A stretch of 64,000 nucleotides of DNA from the NCBI GenBank assembly GCA_013365365.1, contig JABVXU010000309.1, forward strand, positions 1 to 64,000. Direction: 5' to 3'. This document shows, in pieces, positions 1 through 12,266 of this stretch; the stretch's first letter is position 1, and every line of letters begins with the position of its first letter. The notes beneath the pieces are model-generated. The model ran no database searches, was not told where the DNA came from, and saw only the letters and a list, made by a program, of their open reading frames with translations. Source of the DNA: Cruorifilaria tuberocauda. Lineage: Eukaryota > Nematoda > Chromadorea > Rhabditida > Onchocercidae. The translations under genes and the position numbers were made by a program.

Positions 1-286
1 AAGTCTTCAAAAGGTTAACAAACTTTTCATCTATTTACAAGACAGTTCTTCACCTTGCAACTTTGGAAGCGTAAATTTCATCAAGATTAAATTAGAAGAT
101 GAATACGGTATAAATTCAAAGTGGAAAATATATAATAATTAAGAATAAAAAAAACCACACTACAAAACTGGTTGACAAATACACCACCTAACTGAATTGC
201 TAAAACCGCCTTTTCGTTGCTTTTGATATTTTATTATTGTATTTGAGACAAAAGTTAGATCACAGTTTTTCAGTAATAAAACGTAC

Positions 287-661
287 CGGCAGCGCCATGG
301 AGTGAGAGATCTGATTCAAACACTTTTCATGACTGGTGGGATTATGACGACAGTGAGAGAGGAAAAAGAGAATAAAATCATTAAAGTAAATTACAGGATC
401 GAAGGCAAACTTCACATGTTATTATAAAGAATTAGAAAGCTTTTTTCATGTATTTCCAGTATTAAAAAGTGTTGCTTTATATCTACCTGGTCACTTCTCT
501 GCAATATTTTGAAATGTGATTCGCTAAAAAATGTACGACATCAGCTTAACTTGAATTTATTCAAATTCACATAAGGATATACAAAACTTGAGATCGTAAC
601 AGTTATAATCACAAAAAATCGACAAATGATATAGCATCCCTTCATAATGTGTATAAGCCAT
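287..661 (-). CDS. Unidentified gene, 5' part only (3' end outside window)
   Basis: Three minus-strand exons join in phase: 661-583 (starts ATG, MAYTHYEG), 523-487 (acceptor TTTTTTAG, donor GTAGAT) and 332-287 (acceptor CCACCAG, strong donor GTACGT). Together they give 54 codons with several cysteines and ending ...SHSMALP; the gene then leaves the window. The ATG lies 13 bases after an acceptor-like TTTTAG at 674-675, only 25 bases past the INTS2 stop codon, so the transcript could be a trans-spliced second cistron of an INTS2 operon. I do not recognise the protein. The first exon uses a weaker donor (GTATAT) and is the least certain part. The alternative is that this is just the INTS2 3' UTR and the open phases are chance; the agreement of three splice phases is the only positive evidence. 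Confidence 0.33.
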
Positions 662-699
662 TTAAACCAACTACTAAAAGACTGATTATTGTTTCAATA

Positions 700-3600
700 T
701 TAAGACTTGACGGAAAGAGCAACTATATCGGACGCAGCTTCGCAAAGAACGTTATTTATAAGCGTGATTAGATGCTTTTCCATACATGATTCAGTTTTTA
801 GCACGGTAGCCGAAACTGCTATGCGTGAGGCGGCAATAGAGGAAATACGTATTAATAAATGAGCAACATCAGCTGATATTTGCGGAAAGAGTGACATCAT
901 ACGACCCAGCGATGGTACAGCTTTTGATAACAAGAGTAAATTTTCATCGGTAGTCAGGGCACGTGATAACGTTGTTAACACATCCAGCAATAGTTCGACA
1001 CGAATAAATGAAGATTCGATTTTGTACTAAAAGAAAAATTAACTAATCGTGATTATAGTTGCAGAGCAAAAATTTTGTGGAATGAATGACGCTGTTACGT
1101 TACTTTTTAATTTTTTCACTTGATATAACTGAGACAGTTGAAAAGTATCTCTTTGATTTATTCACAATGAAAATTGATAATGTGCAGAGAAAATTAGTAA
1201 AGAAACGTGAATCTGTATTTAAGCAGTTTAATTCCACAATACACTAGAATTATTATCCTCAATTCGAAATTTGTATTCTTAATAGTAACGCGAGTGCAAG
1301 TTGGACATGATGTAATAACAATTTTTTGCTTAGTCCTTTAGTATTAACCGCACCAAAATTCAGTTTTCATTAAACTTCAACTTAATCGTATCGATTTTAA
1401 TCTATCCTTATATGAATGCTGATAAATTACAGTTGGTTAATAATATACATTACTTCTGTACTATTTGGCTATACTTATCAAATATAAATAAAAAGAAACT
1501 GGACCTCAACTCTTTCTTAATTTTATTCTGTAGTCAAATTAAACAAATGGAATTAAAATTTAGATTGTATTCAAAAACAAATGTACCTGCTGTGCCAATT
1601 CAGCAATAAGAACAATGGCAAACATACGCTTCGAAATATCCGCCAATGCTAGAATTTCATGCACAAACTCGAGGCAAATATGCATTGATGGTATTTCTCG
1701 AACAGCTAACGGAATTAGCTGCAGAGGATAACCCTAAAATTCAAAGGAATAAAATTTGAATTCTAGATTTCCAATCTTTCCGAATTAAATTACTCACTCG
1801 TTACCCAGAGAACAAAAATGTAGATCTCACTATGTCAAGTTGAAATGAAAAAAAGTATTGATAAAATTTGAGAAATAAAAGCCTTCACAATAAAATAAAA
1901 TAAAAGCTATTCCTCGAATATCAATTCTTAAATATTCAGGCAAGAACAATGAAGCAATAAATGTACTATTAAAAAGATAAAAGATGAAATGTTTAGCCAT
2001 ATTCATAATTTTTACAATTTGCATGTATTCTTAAATGCAATCTTTTCTTTTACCTTAATTATACATAACGTATAATGTCCATAATAAAAAAAAGCTTATA
2101 GCGAAAGAAGTTTTCAGAGTTTTCACTGTGAATAATGCAGACCAATCAACACCTGGAAGTGAACTAATTTGGAGAGAACGGGATCGGCAATAAACATCTG
2201 ATGGATATATGCGCAGCAAAGGCGATGAACAGTAATATTCTTGAAACGTCCACATATCTCTAATAAAATCTGTACAACTGCTGAATCTTGCGCTCCGATT
2301 AATGAGCGCGTTAGCTCTTCACGTTCCACTCGCTGCTCATCTCTACAAAGTGTAATAAATGATTTGATTCTTTTTAGAAAATAAAACAATCTGATAATCA
2401 TGAATTTGTCATTGAGGTAAGAACAAAGAGCTAATATTTATCCTGATACCTTCCGCCCTGATTAAATTGCAGCTTTTGTAACAAGAACGCGCGGCTTGCA
2501 GATAAATAAAACGAAAGAATATGTAAATAACACGGAAACAGGATATCGTTTTCGAATAATCGTTCATCACATCGAAATAAAAACAACGGTTGCTCGATCA
2601 GCAAATCATGCTTCAGCTCATCAGTAGACCAAGCACAAATTGTAGCCTGAAATTCCAACTAAGAAACTTTAGAAAATTAAAACAGCTAAAAGAGGGCAGA
2701 CAAGACAATATCCAATATTAAGGCACTGTACCATCCTTTACTGCAGACCGCTTCGTTTAAGTTTCGTACAAGTTATTTCAGATATGATCATATGTTGGAA
2801 AATATCATATATATAAATATATTATTCAACAATATAAAATCACCTAACAAAAGTGTAAGATACCATCCTTAAACCAATATCTCCGGCAAAAAACATTAAA
2901 AGCAACAAAGGACACTTCCAGTCTGCACGACTAAATTAGTAAAAACTTAAAAATATTATGAGTGAAATACTTAATAGTTACTCATATTATCAGTTTTGAA
3001 TAACAAACTTCACAAAGTGATCGCGGAACGATATTTTCCAGACGTTTCCAGATTGCTACGGCTCCATTTACGAAAGACACTGGCGTAGACGGATTTAAGG
3101 CTATAACCATAGCACGCACAATAGCATCCATCGCTTGCACTTGTTTGCGCAGTGTACTTTTTTGCAACAAACGTATCAAACGCATGGAATTTGAAGGATT
3201 TTCATCAATTTCATCAAAGGCTTTCAATAATAAGCTTGTTGAAAATGGAATTCCTCTGCAACAATCAACCTTTTCATGAAAAACAATTTCAAGATGGATA
3301 ACTTCAATCCCTATAAATTAATTTTTAGATGTTTGAAGTAATGGAAATAAATATATATTTAATATAAATAAAAATATAATCTTCCAAGTTTTTTTATCTA
3401 CAGATATCTACTTTTTTACCTGTCATACCTATGACAGATGAAAATAACTGAGAGAGTGGAATTCATTGGCAATATATATTTTCTGCAAAATGAGCCTATT
3501 GAAAATATTGGTTTCTACGATTTATTCTATCACCGATTACCATGTCTGATTTTCGGGAAATGTTGTTTTATTACTTTCAACATAACTTTGTAAATTCTTC

Positions 3601-6600
3601 ATTGATTGCTTTCAAATTTTTACCCAACGTTGCATTCGAATAGGCACATATTTTTACATATGAATTTACTTTTTTAAACTCTTCCATAGAATAAACATAT
3701 TTATTGCAAAATGATGAACAAAAAACAAAGATATTTGCCGCTTAGACCTCCGGTTATCAGGAAAGGGCCATAAAGTGAGTAGGCCAGATGAATAAAAATA
3801 AATCTCACCGAGCGATAGTTTTCATTTCAGGATTCTTCAATTCATTATCTACACACAACAGTAGTGAATCAACCGTTGGAAGCATATATGGATAATACAG
3901 GCCACATAAATAAACTAATGGCGACCGAATAGCGGGAAAATGTTCCGGTCGGGTTTCAACAACATTCAGCAGAAATCGCACCGGTATAACTTCTTCGACT
4001 TTGACACTATAGTGGTTTCACGGTTTGAAATTGGCAAAAGTTAATTTGAAATTTACTATACAAATTTACACTAGATAGATGTTGGTACACTAAATTTTAC
4101 TTTCATTTGGAATAAGAAAAATATTAACAGAATAATGAAAGAGATAAGAAAAAAAACCTATAGAAGTGTTGAACGGTTCTCTTCTGAGCGTGGCTTTCAA
4201 AACTTTTTCGATAACAGAGAAGGAAAAAAAACGTAAGTAAGCGTGGCACCATCTTATTTTCATCCATGACTTCGCCATTAAATATGTCCTAAAAAATGTA
4301 ATTGGATGCGTGATGAAAATTTATTTAAATAATAAATATTATGTCTGGTAGCAAAAGTTACATAATGCTTACCAATAATCGCTTTATAAAAGATGATATT
4401 GATTTAAAAATAAAATTTAGAAGTAGTTTTAAGATTTTACTTCCAAAGGAAAAATCTATAATCGACACCACCTCACACGAAATTATATGATACTGTTATA
4501 AGCCATTAATTAAAATGTTCTAAACTGAAATATTGGTTATTAGGCCTGACTATATTGCGTAATGAAGCTTAAATATAAAAAATTAGAACATATGATGAAT
4601 GACTGAAGATATACTTGGGAAAAAGGGTTCATTTTGAGAGACGTGAAAAATGTTGAACTTTATATAAGAATATCAGATGAAAATGTATTGAATAAAACTA
4701 AATTCTTAAATGTTTTAAAGTTCCAGTAAATTTTGCATCTCCGTTATACCTCATTATTTTTATTTCATTCTAAAAAGAGATATAATTCTCAGCACTAACA
4801 CTAACCAACACGAATTCTTCTGACAATGGACAATTAGCAGAACCGAATTCACTGGCAGCAAAACAGCTTGATGCATATGAGTCCAGCAAATCTGTTACCA
4901 CAGGATGTAACGGTGTTGCACAGTTTGTTATCTGTGCTTTGATCCAATCCTGCAAATTAAAAAAAAAATGTATCATTCTTTTTGAATATTGAATGTATTT
5001 GGAATTGATTCAGTATTCAGCATCTAATAGATGAACTTGACAAAATTTTTAACATATGACAACTGAAAATAAAAAACAAGATAATGATGAAACTAGAATT
5101 CAATTTAAAATCAAAACAACAAAAATTGAAAGAAGCTTTTTCTGAAAGAATTTTATAAAAATTAGATGGATTCGAGAAAAGATATTTAAATATTATCTTC
5201 TACTTTAAATATAGTAGAGCAGTTCTATTTTCTGCGAAAAGCAATATTTCATTTCTATTTCAGGATATCAAAATAGAACAATTTATAATTCTAACATTTC
5301 AGCAAAAATCATTTTTAAATCTTGAAAATCCAAAATAGATTGAATTCCCAGCACTATAAAATTGTTATCAAAAACAGCAGATGCACAATACTCTTATTTA
5401 GCTATTTCAAGAATTAATAAATTATAATAAAGAACGGATAGAAGAGCGATTTCATAAGCAAACCTCTAAAGCTACTTCCATAATCAGTAAAATCGTTCTA
5501 GAAACAAACCTGGATAGAGACGGAGTGTTTTGAAAATGAATTTGTTGAAAGTAGTTGGGTAATACAATGAGCTGGAAGAAATCCTTGGTGGTGAGAATTA
5601 AGGAAAGGAGTGACAGGCATTTGCGAAGCCCGTTCTGCTATATCACGCTCAGTCATAGCATGTCGCAGAAATAAATTTTTCAGTGTTGTAAGGTTTCTAA
5701 CATTTACAGTAACCTGAAAGTTCTGTTAAAAAACGATGCTGGTATAAAAATTACTACACTCTAACGGGAAAAAACTGACGATTCAGAACATATTAAAGTA
5801 ATACAGTTCAAAAAAAACTGTGCTTAGTGGCATTAAAAATAAAAACTTCCTACTTTTAGTATCTATTTAGTTTCCACGTTAAAGGAAAAACAAAAATGCA
5901 ATGTTAGATCATTATTTTTCATCTTCTCCTGGCATAAGAATCAAAATAATTCAGTGGCTAACTGCATAGAAAACTAAAGCAATGCAATCATAAAATTTAT
6001 CAAAAGTTCATAATGTCTAGAGTGGCACCTTAAAAGCAAGAACACTAGAAATAAGAGCAGCAAGTTGTTCACTTTGCCCAGCATGTAAATGAATTGACAG
6101 CAAAATAAAAAACTGCTGCAGAGTTGGAGAAGCATTAGATGCAGCTCGCTGCTTCAGCCAATCCAAAAATGCTATGATTGAAGCTTCCACTTCCTTTTCA
6201 TCACCGAGATGCAACCTTGAAACAATTAAAGATAAAAATAATGATAAATTCATAATTTCACAATTGACTTACCTTTTCCTTACATGATAATTCTAAAAAC
6301 TCCTATAGTTCGCAAACAATATTTACATTAATAAAATTTTTTTTACATGAGATATATTTAATATTTTGACAACAATTATGAACTCATTGCTCAAATTTTA
6401 ATCGGAAATTCAAAATAAGTGATATGATATTTCGATGAAATCACAGTCGATTAGAAACATGTCGTTCAGCGAATACCCTAAGAATACCGGATATCCATTC
6501 ATCACGTAATACATTTAAATTTTTTTTCCTTCTGAATATTACGGAGTATGTATAATGAAAGTAAATGAAACGTAAGAAAAGCGCGAAATCTAAGAATATT

Positions 6601-9075
6601 TACGGTATTAATTGCGGACAACTAATGATAACAGATAATGCGGTCATTATAAAACGATCGTCGTTCAAATCCGTTCGAGTAAGAAATAGCAACCAAGAAT
6701 TTGTTTCATCATAACTCAAACGCATACCAGCGTTAATGCGAAGAACTGCTAATAGCTGAGCTAAGGTAGCTTCAGTACCATCATTCTTCGTACTGAAATA
6801 ATCAAAATTGAATTTTCCCGATTTTGATATTTGTCGAAAATTCTTTCTTACTTTAGAATAATTCGAAACCTTTCTCTAGAGATTTGAGGACAAAACTTTA
6901 CGATAATTACTGAAACCATGTGAAACACTTCTCATGCAAAAATTTCGTGCAGACAAAACTTTCCAGTTGTTCACTGTATTCCCAAAAGGAAGAATCCCAG
7001 AAAGAGAGAATAGCAAGAGACAGATTACTAAAAAAAGATTTACAAATCAATAGTAAACCAAACCATTTCATTCGCCGGCTGAATGTACGCAAGGTGAATT
7101 CCAAAAGCTATTGGGAAATATACTTCATAAGAAATTAAAAATATTGAAAATGTCGTAACCTCGACGAAAACGCCCTTATAGCCTCGGAAATACGATCGCG
7201 TAGAAGTTTCACAGCCGGTTTATCGGATGAACGATGGATGAAGAGAGCTAATGAACGTTTGTTCAACAAGGCGCAAAGTAAGTTGTTTATCAACTGAGTG
7301 CTATTCAAGCAAACACATATTAACATCAATGCTAAACTATTGCCAGTTGAGGTGTTTGCATCCAACAACTGAGAGATACTTGGTTCGACAAGATATGGAT
7401 CTATAGAGAGCAACTGAAATGTACGATTTCAAAACTTGAAATTTAAAGATATACACGAGCGGTTTTATAAATTGATTCAGAAATCACTGACTGAACCTTG
7501 AACATCTGATTAAATTTTTACGGAATTTAAAAAAAGAATGGGAAGAAAAGGCAAGGAAGATTTCATTATATCTAACAAACCTTCAATAATAAGTTACTTC
7601 TGTTTTTGCTGATAATGTTATCATCGTCTACCAACTGAACCCTTAATAGGTAATCAACAGCGGATTCCAATGAATCGCCAACATTACATATCAGCTATAA
7701 AAAGAAAATGAATTCCACTAATTATTACTGCACTTTGTTGATTATTAAAACCAATTGCATCTTCTGATAACTAAAACCGTACATTAGATATGACAGATTT
7801 ATGATTACTGCATGATTAACATGCAATTTCTAATGTTTACCATAGTAATCACAGTTACGGCATTAGGTACTGCCAACAAAGGATGAATTATTAAAGTTGG
7901 ATCGAAACGGCTTGGCATGTACAAGGCACATACAGTCATCGCACATATGACTTCTTCTAGTGTCGATTCCTGTTCAAAGATATCCAGATTCGTTGCATTA
8001 TCCATATTTCTTGCAACTAAAAGATACTTTTAGTTTACAGAATATCTGGGATCTAGATTGTCTAAATAGTCTGGATAGATTTTTGATGCTCATATGGATT
8101 CTAAACTTTCTTGGTGACTAAAAGCAAAGTTTGGTAAGGCAATATTTTAAAGCATTAAAGTACTAAAAATATTATTTAAACACGACTAGTATGTAAGTAG
8201 TCCGCTTGCCTTGCGAAATATAACTAATGTTTCAATATTCCATTTTAATAAATAGGTTAAGATTAGAGGACGGAAACTGAGAAAAATTCCAACGTTGATC
8301 CAGTAGAAATGCGACAATCCTGAGTTTTATTTGTGGCGATGCGGTTTCAAATGGTATTTTACGAATACTCTCAATATCCTCCATCGTTGCTTTGTTCAAA
8401 TCATTCTCCACACTCAAAACGTCCGAACTAAGAATTTGAAACAACGAGTTACATTGGGGAAATTCGAGTAGACGGCATCGAAGTTGATCCTTTAAAAAAT
8501 TTCGAAAAATACATCACTGAGTGATAATGACTTAATCTCAGTTATATTAATTAAGACTTCTACAATAAAAGTAAAAAAAATTATCACAGGGGTACAGCCT
8601 AAAATTTTTCCTTTATTGCCTCGTAATTTTTTTTGCTCACAACTTGTCTAATTAATGTATTTATTACTAAGTAATAGATTTAAAATCCTTATTTCCGAAC
8701 TTTCAAACTTCAAATGAAGAAAAAGGTCCTTCTAGAAGCAAAAACTTAAAAAAATAGAAGAGATAAAAGCCAACATATTTTTAGAAAAAATTTGTTTTTA
8801 AGAAATGTCTGAATTTCTCAAACAATGAAAATTGCAGGATTATTAATAAGAAAAATATCGGCTATAAAACAAAAAAAAATGACATTCTGAAATTCTGAAA
8901 GAAACAAACTAACCAAAGAATCATCCGAAGAAATGCAAGTTGATGAAAACGAGCAAAGTAAAAGGGATGGAAGGAATGGTTGGATTTGTTCAGAATCGAA
9001 TGAATCGATATTATCAAGAAAAGTACCGTTCTTCAAAGCAGTATATACCGGTTGTGGTGTTTGGCCTGATACCAT
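700..9075 (-). CDS. INTS2: Integrator complex subunit 2 (16 or so exons)
   Basis: Subunit of the nuclear Integrator complex, which binds the RNA polymerase II C-terminal domain, cleaves snRNA 3' ends and attenuates paused transcription; INTS2 is a helical-repeat part of the core next to INTS1. Exons, in transcript order (some ends approximate): 9075-8914, 8489-8280, 8018-7846, 7696-7582, 7413-7160, 6792-6604, 6240-6028, 5715-5512, 4960-4788, 4288-4160, 4010-3808, 3256-2990, 2658-2450, 2342-2153, 1733-1587, 1034-700. Diagnostic blocks match the family in order: ATPLHPVVTDLLDSY (exon at 4.9 kb), DIFNGEVMDENK, LFRCDERLF, AQDSAVVQILLEIC followed by HQMFIADPVLSKLVHFQ, and IPSMHICLEF. About 1,050 residues, close to the roughly 1,200 of vertebrates. 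The ATG at 9075 sits 6 bases after an acceptor-like TTACAG, fitting trans-splicing. The junction between 8.28 and 8.02 kb is not resolved: the phase-compatible donor there is weak. Confidence 0.93.
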
Positions 9076-9081
9076 TTCCAG

Positions 9082-9470
9082 TCTGTAATCTTCGCTATTG
9101 GCAAGTGACTAGCCAAACATGGAAAACAGGATAAGTAACTTCGATAGTATTATGAAAGCCAGAACGTATCTAACTGCTTGCCCATTAATACCGAAAGAGC
9201 TAACGGAGAAGCAATTTGAAAGCCAAAGTGTGTAGGGGTGAGGTTGGGTTTTTTATAAGTATTAGGTGGTGTGTGATTACATTTGTTCCGTCTCCAACTT
9301 TTTTTAGGAAAATGAAATACTTGTGTGCGAGCTGAATAATTCACTTGTCGTGAATTGTTTCGTCATTGCAATTCGATATTATCCTCACAAATGGCTGAAT
9401 TGAAACAAGATTTCTTAGAAGTGTATCATCATAGATTTTCTTTCTATTTTATTTTATGCTATTGGTGCAG
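9082..9470. promoter_or_regulatory. Bidirectional intergenic region between INTS2 and COM-1
   Basis: About 390 bases separate the candidate leader acceptors of two divergent genes: the acceptor before the INTS2 ATG (AG at 9083-9084 on the minus strand) and the one before the COM-1 ATG (AG at 9469-9470). Both promoters must lie here or overlap the genes. No clear TATA box or other element stands out. Confidence 0.5.
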
Positions 9471-9493
9471 TTGATAACAATATCAATGTCATC

Positions 9494-11051
9494 ATGAATT
9501 CTTATTTATATTCACCAATTGCGAAAAAAGCATTTCCCTGTCAAGGATCTATTAATGTCGCGGAAAATTACGTTTCACTGGATAACAATTCATTTCTCGA
9601 TACTACCGCTTCACCAATCTGTCTAATTGGAGATTATGAAAAATCACAAAAAATTTCTAGAATTTCAATGGATGCTACCGCTGAACAAGAAAACTTCCAA
9701 TCACTATTGGAAATAGGTCCGAAAGGAAGCAGAAATTCATCTGATATTTTCGATGCAATTGATGACATTCCGGAAACACCAGAATCTGTGAAAACCATCG
9801 ATCTTACAACACCGAAAAAGATCACCTCTTCATCTCTTCTTCCCAGATCACCTCTTCTTCCCACTCAACCACTACCGATGACGTGTTCAGCTTCTGTGCA
9901 GCAACGTTCGAGAGTCCGCTGTAACGGGACCTTAGATTGCTGGCTCAAGAGGTTCGATCCATCACCGAAACCAAAACCAAAATCAGTTAATGCGGATGAA
10001 CATCCCCTTTGGTCGAACATTGATCCAGATATTTCTCCACTGGATTCCGTAATCAAAACAAATAAAAAATGCAATGTGAATGGCTTATACTTGTCGCAAA
10101 TTTCACCGAAATTTTCCAGAGACTCTACTGAGATTCGACCGACCTTTATGAGCTCTAATTCGAACGAGTTAAAGAGGCTAAGAGCGAACGCTACTACATT
10201 ATGTAGAGGTGAAAATTTGTCAGAATCTCTGCAAATTTCAAGACTGGTGTCTTCACAAGCAAATAAGAAACAGATGTCTAAAAAAGCTACGAAACTACGA
10301 AATTCTTTATCAAAGTCAGCTACTAATGAAGATGAACTGGATGTTATTTCTCCTCTCTCCGATGATTCATCTCTCCCGCTTACTCCTTCCCCTCCTGACA
10401 CGTTAACGAAATCAGAAATACTGAAGCAAGTGTCACTTGCAACTTTACTGAATCGAAGTGACGTGGCTGAGTATTGTCCTGTTATGGAATCGCAGCATAC
10501 ACGCTCGTTGATGAGAGCAATATCTTCACCAAAATTTTGTCGAAATAACCGAAAATATGTAAACAATGAACTGACTTCAAGATTTAACGATGATGGTAAA
10601 GTTCGACGAAAAAAGGCTGAACGACAATTATTGCACGGTTTCGATTGTCGATGTTGTGTGGATTATTACGAAGCCTTGAGATTAAATCAAGAAGAACATT
10701 GTAAAAGGATTGATCAGGTAGTCAAAATTTATTTAACGTAATCACTGCTTCATATTTCGGTGGGTATTATTGGGTACCAATTTGGATCATTCAATTCTTG
10801 ACAAAGAAAAGGGATGATTAGAAACAAATTTTGATTTTTCAATTTACCCATACTCTTTCTAGGTTAGTAAACATAGAAATATCGAAAGGGAACCATCTAC
10901 TCCCGAATATTACTGGGAGATTGGGATGCCAAATAGAGAAGAGCAGCGTCGACGTGGACAAGTTATTGAAAGTAATTCACCAATTGCTCTTAAAACACGT
11001 TATCCGGAATACAAACCAAAGAGATGTGCTCGGCGGAGACTTTTCATTTAA
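9494..11051 (+). CDS. com-1: CtIP/Sae2/COM-1 family DNA-end resection factor
   Basis: Nuclear cofactor of the MRE11-RAD50-NBS1 nuclease that starts resection of double-strand breaks, including meiotic SPO11 breaks. Two exons, 9494-10717 and 10863-11051, joined in phase 0 (CAG/GTAGTC donor, TTTCTAG acceptor) give 470 residues, comparable to the short nematode COM-1. Residues 1-350 are low-complexity and rich in Ser/Thr, with many SP/TP sites. The C-terminal Sae2 domain is clear: KVRRKKAERQLLHGFDC, then CCVDYYEAL, a (K)HR motif at 411-413, and STPEYYWEIGMP. T421-P422 lies where human CtIP carries its CDK site (NTPENFWEVGFP, Thr847). No N-terminal coiled coil for tetramerisation is obvious, so an upstream exon may be missing: an acceptor-like AG at 9469-9470 lies 23 bases before the ATG and the frame stays open to it. 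Divergent from INTS2. A 233-codon antisense open frame over exon 1 is a shadow. Confidence 0.88.
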
Positions 11052-11344
11052 TATTAAACTATTTAATTTTGTTTTATTGACATTTTTTGCATTACTAGTA
11101 CCTTGTACAGTGAATAGTTATTTGCAGTTGGTTAGACTGTATAAGCAGAATGTTCACTGTAAGGAGTGGTTTTGTGGTTGTTAATGTGAAAATATATGGA
11201 TTAGTTTAATATGTATGCATTCTCTGATGACATGAAAGCAATTAAAGTTTGAAAATATTCAGGGGAATAAGTTTAACAACTTCCCTATTAATTTCCCCAA
11301 ATGATTATTGCAAATTGTTTATATTTCTACATTTAAATGCTTTT

Positions 11345-11371
11345 TATTATTATATTATATTATATTATATT
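11345..11371. repeat. ATATT pentanucleotide microsatellite
   Basis: About five tandem copies of ATATT/TATTA in the gap between COM-1 and prefoldin 6. The rest of 11052-12251 is AT-rich with short open frames (for example 11760-11991) that look like composition noise; I see no gene in it. Confidence 0.8.
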
Positions 11372-12266
11372 CCTCTGTAATACATCTCAGGAATAGTTTT
11401 TAAAAAACCTAAAAATCTCATTGATTGATTTGATTGGATATTGTTTGTCTCATGGTTCATAAGTCTCTACTTTTTTTTCCACTGATTCATTATCACCTTT
11501 TCTATTTATTCGAGATGTCTGGGGAGATTATTATTTATTACATCAAATTGAGTAGAAAATAGTACGGATCAATATTTGAAATAAACTTACGTAGAGCTTA
11601 AGGAATACGTCCAGTTCTCACCTATGTTATTTTCTGAGTGAAAAAATATCTTTAATAAAATTCATCTATTGATAAATTTTCCAGTTACGAGAATCGCGGA
11701 TTAGAAATCCAGATTGTGAAAATCCGAACTTCTTTTAATTCAAATTTTTTTGCAGCTCTTTGTTAAAAGTTAATCATAGCTGTGTTTTGAATTGGATTTT
11801 GTTAAATATTGCTCATTTATTTAGAGCGACGTTTATTGAAAATTGTTTTTTATACGATTTGCTTAATTTGTATTTACTTGTCTTTATTTCTCTGCTATTT
11901 GGTTTACGCGTTCATGCGATGTTATGTTATATATTATTTTTCTTTTCTTATGTGCAAATCTTTTAAAAATTTGAATTTCAATTATTTATGAGTTTTTCTG
12001 TCCAAATGTATTTCAAGTTTTGCATATTTTACTTCTCATCAGTCATTTCGAATAAGTATAATGATTCATATGATCAAAATTTTAAAGTTAGTATTTTAAA
12101 AACTGAAAAAGCCATTGAGAATGAGTATGTGATTGTTTGCGGTCCTGCTTTTAAGTTTTAGCTTGAGTAGTTTATTAATTATAAATAACGCGACTGAAAA
12201 AATCAAAATTTGGATTAGATTTATTATTACTACTATCGCTTGGTAATTTTAGGTTTCGAGGGCTGA

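Noticed and set aside
6660..6690. tRNA-like GTTCAAATCC box
   Set aside because: Lies inside an INTS2 coding exon and lacks a partner A box and cloverleaf arms.
9865..10566. 233-codon antisense open frame opposite COM-1
   Set aside because: It mirrors the codon bias of the COM-1 exon, has no splice or start support and no domain; COM-1 on the plus strand has clear family motifs.
11760..11991. Overlapping hydrophobic frames on the plus strand
   Set aside because: Poly-T-driven Leu/Phe/Tyr strings in two overlapping frames; no splice context.
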